From the NCBI GenBank assembly GCA_023459655.1, contig JAEWTE010000054.1, positions 1-5,782 of the forward strand: a stretch of 5,782 nucleotides of DNA, given 5' to 3'. Origin of the DNA: Candidatus Parcubacteria bacterium. Lineage in GTDB: Bacteria; Patescibacteriota; Patescibacteriia; Patescibacteriales; Patescibacteriaceae. How positions within the stretch are numbered: position 1 is the first letter of the stretch; each line of letters starts with the position of its first letter. Positions 1 to 4,100 of the stretch are shown here, one piece after another. The translations under genes were made by a program, and so were the position numbers. Under the pieces are notes generated by a model. It made no database searches, was not told the DNA's origin, and was given only the letters and a program-made list of their open reading frames with translations.

Positions 1-275
1 ATTTGATCGCCATAGGCAAAAATAGCAGCAACTTGTCCATCAAAATTTTTAATATCGGGCTGTTGGGATAAATTTAGACTACTTAGTGAATGATGTAATA
101 ATGTTTTTTTAACAGCCAAGAATTCAGCTTGCTCGCCAATTAACTGGCTGCGCAATTCTTCATTATCTTTGACATTTAAAGCATTAAATGAGGCAAAAAT
201 AATTGATTTAGCATCAGCTAGCTTTGATTCTAGATCTCGTAAGATAGTTTGTTTTTGTTGTTTTGTTTTAGGCAT
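1..275 (-). CDS. rplJ: Ribosomal protein L10, N-terminal part (runs off left edge)
   Basis: Translating the minus strand from the ATG at 275-273 gives an open frame of 91 codons to the window edge, so the C-terminal half is missing. It begins MPKTKQQKQTILRDLESKL, and continues with a segment ending in SFNALNVKDNEELRSQL, then FLAVKKTLLHHSL and FDGQVAAIFAYGDQ. This is the order of L10 landmarks: a basic start, the hydrophobic strand before the 'gl.v....elR..l' helix, the 'VxKNTL'-like segment (here VKKTLL), and the 'l.G..a..f...D' strand. L10 anchors L7/L12 dimers to the 23S rRNA L11-binding region to form the ribosomal stalk. rplL would be expected just beyond the edge but cannot be seen. The start is supported by the usual L10 N-terminus and by the leader RNA ending just before it. 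There is no Shine-Dalgarno before the ATG (CAAGCAAAATT precedes it). The L10 leader upstream independently supports the identification. Confidence 0.93.
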   Translation of the reverse strand, partial: MPKTKQQKQTILRDLESKLADAKSIIFASFNALNVKDNEELRSQLIGEQAEFLAVKKTLLHHSLSSLNLSQQPDIKNFDGQVAAIFAYGDQ

Positions 276-409
276 AATTTTGCTTGAAAATAAAAAACTG
301 CCATGTAACAATCGCAGTTCGACCTTTTTGTTGAGTCAAAAAATAACTTTTGTCTCGGCAGGTTTTACACCAAAGCTACCTGCTGTCTGCGACGAAGCAT
401 TACACTTGT
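276..409 (-). promoter_or_regulatory. L10 leader (autoregulatory 5' UTR of rplJ)
   Basis: The transcript between the predicted start and rplJ carries the hallmark L10-binding hairpin. CAGACAGCAGGU leads into stem GCAGGU (383-378), which pairs with ACCUGC (363-358) and is followed by CGAGAC. This resembles the conserved kink-turn region of the known L10 leader family and of the L10 site on 23S rRNA. Around it I can pair UGUAA (404-400) with UUACA (308-304), CGCAG (391-387) with CUGCG (317-313), and a second internal hairpin UUUGAC (340-335) with GUCGAA (323-318, one G-U). The result is a closed multi-branch structure. In the known family the L10(L12)4 complex binds this RNA and represses its own operon. 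The 3' strand of the closing stem is shared with a terminator-like hairpin, so control here is probably by transcription attenuation. The pairings are seen; the mechanism is inferred. Confidence 0.85.
287..319 (-). terminator. Attenuator-type intrinsic terminator in the L10 leader
   Basis: On the minus strand AACTGC (319-314) pairs with GCAGTT (301-296) across a 12-nt loop. The second arm runs straight into a T tract (TTTTTT, A, TTTT at 297-287). The stem is only 6 bp, so it would be a moderate terminator. It lies inside the leader, 11 bases before the rplJ ATG, and competes for the CTGCG segment with the long-range stem of the L10 leader. That is the arrangement expected of an attenuator rather than a gene-end terminator. 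Confidence 0.65.
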
Positions 410-415
410 GCCTTA

Positions 416-444
416 ATGATAAAGAAAAAAAGCCGCTCTGTCAA
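416..444 (-). promoter_or_regulatory. Sigma70-type promoter for rplJ
   Basis: On the minus strand a perfect -35 box TTGACA (444-439) is followed after exactly 17 bases by TATCAT (421-416). This predicts a transcription start near 409, leaving a leader of about 134 nt before rplJ that contains the L10 leader structure. The -35 lies back to back with the -35 of the rightward promoter at 461-466. Confidence 0.8.
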
Positions 445-460
445 GCAAATATCGGCTTGG

Positions 461-489
461 TTGACAATTTTAATTAGCTAGCCTATCTT
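461..489 (+). promoter_or_regulatory. Sigma70-type promoter for the receiver-domain gene
   Basis: A perfect -35 box TTGACA (461-466) is separated by 17 bases from TATCTT (484-489), predicting a start near 496 and a short 5' UTR of about 27 nt. It is divergent from the rplJ promoter. A 16-bp gap separates the two -35 boxes, so RNA polymerase or a regulator bound at one could affect the other. Confidence 0.75.
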
Positions 490-502
490 ATAAGCAAGAT
501 AG
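483..502. repeat. Perfect 7-bp inverted repeat over -10/start site
   Basis: CTATCTT (483-489), a 6-base spacer ATAAGC, then AAGATAG (496-502). The left arm contains the -10 box of the rightward promoter and the right arm covers the predicted start site. It could be an operator for a dimeric repressor. The predicted transcript begins inside it, so a full RNA hairpin would not form. Function is not established. Confidence 0.5.
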
Positions 503-512
503 TTCTTTGAAC

Positions 513-517
513 AGGAG
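513..517 (+). promoter_or_regulatory. Ribosome binding site AGGAG
   Basis: AGGAG lies five bases before the ATG at 523 and fixes the start of the receiver-domain gene. It is the only clear Shine-Dalgarno sequence among the six starts visible in the window. Confidence 0.85.
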
Positions 518-522
518 ATAAA

Positions 523-918
523 ATGGTTAAAAAAATACTGATCGTAGATGATGATCAACCGATTATTAATCTGCTGTCTGGCTTATCTGCTAAATTTTTT
601 AAGCAGACCGAAATTGTAGTTGCCCAAAGTAAAGAAGAGGCTCTAGCAGTAATCAATTCCAATAAGGATATTGATATTGTCATTGTTCAATTTGGTGTAA
701 CCAGTCTTTTTTCTAAGCAAACCGTTCGAGCAGCTGGTTTAGAGATTGTTTCTCAGGTCAAGCAGTTATCAGCTGCTAAGATAATTGTTATGACTAGTGC
801 TGGTAATATGAAAAAAGATTTCTTGGCCATTGGTGCCGACTATTTCATTAATAACAATTTTGACAGCAAAAAAATATCAGCTGTCTTTAGTTTATTAAAC
901 CAACAACCCGCCCCATAA
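523..918 (+). CDS. Stand-alone receiver-like (pseudo-receiver) domain protein
   Basis: A single response-regulator receiver fold with no output domain (131 residues, normal for a lone REC). It opens with KKILIVDDDQP, giving the acidic pair D9/D10 plus D11 at the end of beta1. IIVMTSAG supplies the switch Thr at T91 at the end of beta4, and AIGADYF supplies the aromatic at Y107 in beta5. The key active-site residues are altered. The phospho-accepting Asp at the end of beta3 ('DIVIVD' in typical family members) is Q56 (codon 688-690), and the invariant Lys after beta5 ('YLxKP') is N110 (codon 850-852, in YFINNNF). Aspartyl phosphorylation is therefore unlikely, and a constitutive protein-interaction role fits better. 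The start is set by AGGAG five bases upstream. It has its own promoter divergent from rplJ and its own terminator, so it is monocistronic. No histidine kinase is nearby. The fold assignment is firm; partner and output are unknown. Confidence 0.87.
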   Translation: MVKKILIVDDDQPIINLLSGLSAKFFKQTEIVVAQSKEEALAVINSNKDIDIVIVQFGVTSLFSKQTVRAAGLEIVSQVKQLSAAKIIVMTSAGNMKKDFLAIGADYFINNNFDSKKISAVFSLLNQQPAP

Positions 919-935
919 AGGCGGGTTTTTATTTT
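907..935 (+). terminator. Strong intrinsic terminator of the receiver-domain gene
   Basis: CCCGCC (907-912) pairs with GGCGGG (920-925) across a 7-base loop, followed by TTTTTATTTT. The stop codon TAA (916-918) sits in the loop, so the 5' arm encodes the last residues (PAP). Read on the minus strand the same hairpin follows the mltG stop (931-929) and leads into TTGTTGGTTT. It may therefore also stop the convergent mltG transcript, but less efficiently. Confidence 0.9.
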
Positions 936-1843
936 AGAAATTTAGCTTTATTGATTTTATGTTCTTCAAAATTTCGACTAAAAATAGTTTCACCGTTATC
1001 TGGTCGACTTAAAAAGAAATTATAATTATTAGGAGTTGGATAAATAGCCGCTTTAATTGCTTTTAAACTGGGACTACCAATTGGACCAGGTGGTAGACCG
1101 CCATTAATGTAAGTATTATAAGGTGAATTGATTCTAGTGTCTTCAAAAGAATATTGTGGCTTATTTTGTCCCAGGATATAAGCCAAGGTGGCACAAGATT
1201 CTAAGCGTTGACCGTTTTTGATACGACGCCAAAAAATGTCAGCAACTATTTTCATGTCTTGTTCTGTTTTAACTTCTTTTTCTAACAGAGAAGCCATGGT
1301 AATAATTTGATAAATAGTTCTGCCTTGTTGTTCAATATCTTGACGCATTTTTGTGTTCAGCTGTTGATCAAAGTTGTCAAGTAATTTAATAATCACCTCT
1401 TTCGGGCTAGATGATGGACGAAAACGATAAGTATCAGCAAATAGATAACCTTCTAGTCCAACCTGCTTGGGTTTGTCTTTTAAAAATTCATAATTATTAC
1501 TAAAATCTTCTGGCCATTGGTTGGCTGGTAGTGATTGATAGTTTTTTTTAGGTTGTCCGGCTATTTTCAAAAAATCATCAACCGAAAAGCCTAATTGACT
1601 ATCGGCTAATTTTTCAGCTATTTGTCGACTATTCCAACCCTCGATTATTGTCACGGTTTTATCAGCTTGTTGAACAGTTTGATTTTGCCAGTATTGACGA
1701 CGGGCCTGACGGGCCTCTAGCTTGTTACTAACATAAGCCAAGCTCCAAGATAATCCGGCAATCATCAGAATCGCCAAACACCAAACCCACCAAGTTGATG
1801 GCCGCTTTTGAGGTTTTAGGGGTTGATAATAATGATTAACCAT
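929..1843 (-). CDS. mltG: Endolytic transglycosylase MltG (YceG-like)
   Basis: A membrane-anchored murein lytic transglycosylase that cleaves nascent glycan strands and is thought to set the end point of strand elongation. The 304 residues show a short basic cytoplasmic start, one membrane segment (about 18-38, WWVWCLAILMIAGLSWSLAY), a LysM-like subdomain (about 62-95, VTIIEGWNSRQIAEKL), the family motif EGYLFADTY (131-139), and then the catalytic region. MASLLEKE (183-190) corresponds to the E. coli 'ASIVEKE' motif, making E188 the probable catalytic Glu. SPYNTY (240-245) and GLPPGPI (249-255) are classic MltG signatures, and the C-terminus keeps IFSRNFEEH. One variation is that the segment usually reading 'sDpT' is SCAT (216-219). 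Length is close to typical for compact members. The gene begins six bases after the manC stop with no Shine-Dalgarno, so translation is probably coupled to manC. It converges with the receiver-domain gene. Confidence 0.95.
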   Translation of the reverse strand: MVNHYYQPLKPQKRPSTWWVWCLAILMIAGLSWSLAYVSNKLEARQARRQYWQNQTVQQADKTVTIIEGWNSRQIAEKLADSQLGFSVDDFLKIAGQPKKNYQSLPANQWPEDFSNNYEFLKDKPKQVGLEGYLFADTYRFRPSSSPKEVIIKLLDNFDQQLNTKMRQDIEQQGRTIYQIITMASLLEKEVKTEQDMKIVADIFWRRIKNGQRLESCATLAYILGQNKPQYSFEDTRINSPYNTYINGGLPPGPIGSPSLKAIKAAIYPTPNNYNFFLSRPDNGETIFSRNFEEHKINKAKFLK

Positions 1844-1849
1844 TGAAAT

Positions 1850-2938
1850 TTAGATATATTTATCAAGTTTTTTCTTTTTCAATTCCTCAATAATGTCTTT
1901 AGTATTAATTGATTCTTGAACTGAAGATATAAATAAAACATCGCCAGTATCAATAATTGCTAAATCATTTACGTTATTAATAACGACTAATTTTTCAGTT
2001 AAATTACAAAAAACCAGATTATTTTTAGAATTTTTAGTAATAACTTGTCCTTTAGTAACATTATCTCCAAGATTTTCAGCTAGTATATTGCGTAGAACTG
2101 GCCATTTGCCCAAATCACTCCAACCGACTCGATTAGAGACGCTCATGGCTAATTTATCGACCTTGTCAGTAATGGCCGATTCAATTGACATTTTTTCTAA
2201 TTGACCATATAACCGACGAATTTTTTCATTATCATCATAACTAATTATTAAATCAACTAGTTTTTGACAAATCTGGTACATACCTGGTTGAAATTTGGCG
2301 AATAAATCAGCAATAGTTTGTAGTCGCCAGACATACATACCAGTATGGCAATAATAAACGCCAGAATCAACTAATTGTTGGCAATAGTCTTGATTTGGTT
2401 TTTCAACAACGTCACTAACTGTAAAAATAGTTTCTTGACCATCACCTTGTAGATTTTGACCAGCCTTTAAATAACTATAGCCAGTGTCTAAGCAAGTTGG
2501 TTTAACGGCGGGGGTTAAAATATATTCAGGATTTTTTTGTAGGAATTGCTCACTAGATATTAGTAAGTCAGCGAAAGCTTGATTGTTAGAAATATAATCA
2601 TCAGATGGCAATGAAGCAATAATATCGTCTGGTTGGCAGTATTTTTGTAAATAACAAACCTCTAAACACATTGCCGGGCCAGTATTGCGTGATTCGGTTT
2701 CAACAATAATATTACTAAGCTTTACTTCTGGTATCTCAACCTTTAGTCTTTTAATCATTAATTCATTAATTGAAACGAATAAATCAGCTGGATCAATTAA
2801 AAGATCAGCAATCCTTTCATAAGTATTGCGTAGCATGGTTTTTTCACCCAATAAAGCTTGAAATTGTTTAGGATTATTTTGACGACTAAACGGCCACAAC
2901 CTCGTTCCTAGTCCACCAGCTCGGATAACTATTTTCAT
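1850..2938 (-). CDS. manC: Mannose-1-phosphate guanylyltransferase
   Basis: Transfers GMP from GTP to mannose-1-phosphate to give GDP-mannose, the donor for mannosylated surface glycans. The 362 residues match the short form without a C-terminal phosphomannose isomerase domain. Motifs in order: the nucleotide-binding loop AGGLGTRLWPFSR (7-19) with PKQF (23-26), ESRNTGPA (82-89), LPSDD (110-114), TGYSYL (152-157), VVEKP (177-181), HTGMYVWR (198-205), SIESAITDK (251-259) and VGWSDLGKW (271-279). A beta-helix-like tail follows from about 290. Two positions differ from the usual family text: PSDH reads PSDD, and the Asn of 'NSGMF' is His198. Without a PMI domain, mannose-6-phosphate isomerase and phosphomannomutase would have to be encoded elsewhere. 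It is the first gene of a two-gene unit with mltG, driven from the divergent promoter at about 2968-2973. No Shine-Dalgarno precedes the ATG. The symbol reflects family membership; closely related nucleotidylyltransferases using other sugars cannot be fully excluded. Confidence 0.9.
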   Translation of the reverse strand: MKIVIRAGGLGTRLWPFSRQNNPKQFQALLGEKTMLRNTYERIADLLIDPADLFVSINELMIKRLKVEIPEVKLSNIIVETESRNTGPAMCLEVCYLQKYCQPDDIIASLPSDDYISNNQAFADLLISSEQFLQKNPEYILTPAVKPTCLDTGYSYLKAGQNLQGDGQETIFTVSDVVEKPNQDYCQQLVDSGVYYCHTGMYVWRLQTIADLFAKFQPGMYQICQKLVDLIISYDDNEKIRRLYGQLEKMSIESAITDKVDKLAMSVSNRVGWSDLGKWPVLRNILAENLGDNVTKGQVITKNSKNNLVFCNLTEKLVVINNVNDLAIIDTGDVLFISSVQESINTKDIIEELKKKKLDKYI

Positions 2939-2967
2939 AAAATAAATAAATAATAATCAATATTTTC

Positions 2968-2973
2968 ATTATA
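2968..2973 (-). promoter_or_regulatory. -10 box for manC-mltG
   Basis: Minus-strand TATAAT (2973-2968), predicting a start near 2961 and a leader of only about 23 nt before manC. No recognisable -35 lies 16-18 bases upstream; the spaced hexamer is TAGCAA. The box is one arm of the inverted repeat at 2965-3003. Confidence 0.6.
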
Positions 2974-2991
2974 GCCGATTAATCCTATCTT

Positions 2992-3000
2992 TGCTATAAT
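2992..3000 (+). promoter_or_regulatory. Extended -10 promoter for the PAP2-like gene
   Basis: TGCTATAAT is a consensus extended -10 element (TGnTATAAT), predicting a start near 3007 and a 5' UTR of about 23 nt. There is no good -35: the hexamer at 2972-2977 is TAGCCG, which overlaps the -10 of the opposite promoter. The extended -10 would compensate. Confidence 0.65.
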
Positions 3001-3029
3001 GAAGGTAGTAATTATTTAATAATGAAATT

Positions 3030-3458
3030 ATGAAAATACTGTTAATACCCCTAATAGCAGCAGCTATCGCTCAGTTTGGTAAGGTTTTAATTAGACAAAA
3101 TCGACAAAAACTAACCTTATCAGTATTATGGGCTTATTCAGGTATGCCATCAGGACATGCTGCTGTTACTATTGCCTTGACGACTATTATTGGTTTGGAA
3201 AAGGGACTAGATTATCCCGGTTTTGCTATTGCTTTAGTGTTTACCTTGTTAGTTTTGCGTGATGCGGTTGGTTTGCGTCGTCAATTAGGCAATCAGGGTT
3301 CTGTTTTAAATGAATTAGTCGATGATTTAGATGATGATAATTATTTGGATAAAAGATATCCCCGTTTATTGGAAAAAATTGGTCACACTCCACTGCAAAT
3401 AGCCGCCGGGTCTTTACTTGGGCTATTAGTCGCAGTAATTGGCCATTTTATTTTTTAA
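3030..3458 (+). CDS. Divergent PAP2 family (DUF212/YuiD-like) membrane protein
   Basis: The 142 residues match the divergent PAP2/acid phosphatase-like family represented by B. subtilis YuiD. It has an N-terminal hydrophobic segment (3-15), the signature GMPSGHAAV (38-46, family 'GMPSSHSA'), and a membrane segment (about 62-76). Then comes RDAVGLRRQLGNQ (77-89, family 'yDA.GVRr..G.QA'), an acidic loop VDDLDDD (97-103), IGHTPLQIAAGSLLG (117-131), and a final hydrophobic stretch to the C-terminus. The biochemical role of this family is not settled. Relation to PAP2 phosphatases suggests a lipid or polyprenyl phosphate substrate, which would suit neighbours in envelope synthesis, but this is inference. 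It is transcribed from an extended -10 promoter divergent from manC. No Shine-Dalgarno is seen; GAAGG at 3001-3005 is too far upstream. Its 3' end overlaps the convergent repeat-protein gene by 11 bp. Confidence 0.88.
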   Translation: MKILLIPLIAAAIAQFGKVLIRQNRQKLTLSVLWAYSGMPSGHAAVTIALTTIIGLEKGLDYPGFAIALVFTLLVLRDAVGLRRQLGNQGSVLNELVDDLDDDNYLDKRYPRLLEKIGHTPLQIAAGSLLGLLVAVIGHFIF

Positions 3459-4095
3459 TGGTTGGTCGAGGGTGGCCAAAAATTTGTTGATAGTCATCAA
3501 TACCGTCTCCATCACTATCGGCTTTATGTGGGTTAGTTCCTCGAAGAATTTCTTCAAAATTAGTTACTCCATCGCCGTCTAAATCATTATCGGTTAAGCT
3601 AATTCCTTGTTTAAAAGCATTGCCATCAGGTATGCCATCTTGGTTGGTGTCAACCGAGTAAGGATTAGAGCCTAATTCAACTTCTTGCTTGTTGCTCAAA
3701 CCATCACCATCACTATCTAAATCGCCTGGACCAAGTGGATTAGTTAGATTGATATACTCATCATAATCACTTACCCCATCACCATCAGTATCAGGGTTAT
3801 TTGGATCAGTGCCTAGTGATTTTTCCAGCCAATCGCTTAAACCATCGCCATCACTGTCGGCCTCGTTAGGATTGCTACCAAACTCTATCTCCGTATAATT
3901 ATTTAATCCATCACCATCTAGATCTTCATTATCAATCAAACTAGTTCTTTCTATTTCATTTCTAGGATAATTATTTATTTTTTTATTTTGATTTTTTGTT
4001 TCACGATATAATAAAAATATTATTAATAACAATAATAGAGCCGATAATATTATTAAAATGAAATATTTAATTTTAGACATGTTTATTTTATTCAT
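3448..4095 (-). CDS. Membrane-anchored protein with seven thrombospondin type 3-like Ca-binding repeats
   Basis: The 215 residues begin with a lysine-rich stretch and one hydrophobic helix (about 11-30, FILIILSALLLLLIIFLLY). A polar linker follows (31-57), then seven thrombospondin type 3-like repeats to about residue 206. The positive-inside rule places the repeats outside the cell, held by an uncleaved anchor or signal. Calcium loops of the DxDxDG type start at residues 58, 80, 102, 127, 149, 171 and 193. Spacing is 22 residues except for 25 between the third and fourth. The fifth loop is degenerate (DTNQDG). Such repeats bind Ca2+ and rigidify exported proteins; here they may act as a stalk or a calcium-dependent interaction surface. 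There is no lipobox Cys or sortase motif. The gene follows the Cys-rich gene after five bases, so the two are probably cotranscribed. M6 (codon 4080-4078) is an alternative start. Neither start has a Shine-Dalgarno. Confidence 0.88.
   Translation of the reverse strand: MNKINMSKIKYFILIILSALLLLLIIFLLYRETKNQNKKINNYPRNEIERTSLIDNEDLDGDGLNNYTEIEFGSNPNEADSDGDGLSDWLEKSLGTDPNNPDTDGDGVSDYDEYINLTNPLGPGDLDSDGDGLSNKQEVELGSNPYSVDTNQDGIPDGNAFKQGISLTDNDLDGDGVTNFEEILRGTNPHKADSDGDGIDDYQQIFGHPRPTIKK
3478..3924 (-). repeat. Tandem 66-bp coding repeats (thrombospondin type 3-like)
   Basis: Seven units with a basic 66-base period. On the plus strand they show as recurring CCATCACCATC/CCATCGCCATC blocks, which encode DGDG on the minus strand. 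The units are diverged at the DNA level, so they are old protein-level repeats rather than a recent tandem expansion. Confidence 0.85.
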
Positions 4096-4100
4096 ATTGT

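Larger units (their letters stand above)
2965..3003. repeat. Perfect 11-bp inverted repeat carrying both divergent -10 boxes
   Basis: TTCATTATAGC (2965-2975) and GCTATAATGAA (2993-3003) are exact reverse complements, separated by 17 bases. Each arm contains a TATAAT pointing outward, one toward manC and one toward the PAP2-like gene. The symmetry may only reflect two similar promoters, or it may be a regulator-binding palindrome with arm centres 28 bp apart. Confidence 0.75.

Noticed and set aside
437..466. Dyad between the divergent promoters as a transcription terminator
   Set aside because: The arms are interrupted by a 2-base bulge, no T tract follows on either strand, and the arms coincide with two perfect -35 boxes.
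169..477. Plus-strand open frame of 102 codons
   Set aside because: It lies opposite rplJ and its leader RNA, crosses the divergent promoters, and its product resembles no family. The minus-strand L10 reading is clearly real.
3462..3479. Hairpin TTGGTC/GGCCAA as a terminator for the PAP2-like gene
   Set aside because: The stem has a G-U pair and is followed by AAAAATTTG rather than a T tract; it lies within the convergent coding sequence. Too weak to call.
3490..3924. Regularly spaced CCATCACCATC blocks as a possible CRISPR array
   Set aside because: The period is 66 bases with diverged units, the blocks encode DGDG calcium loops in a continuous reading frame, and the intervening parts are also coding repeats.
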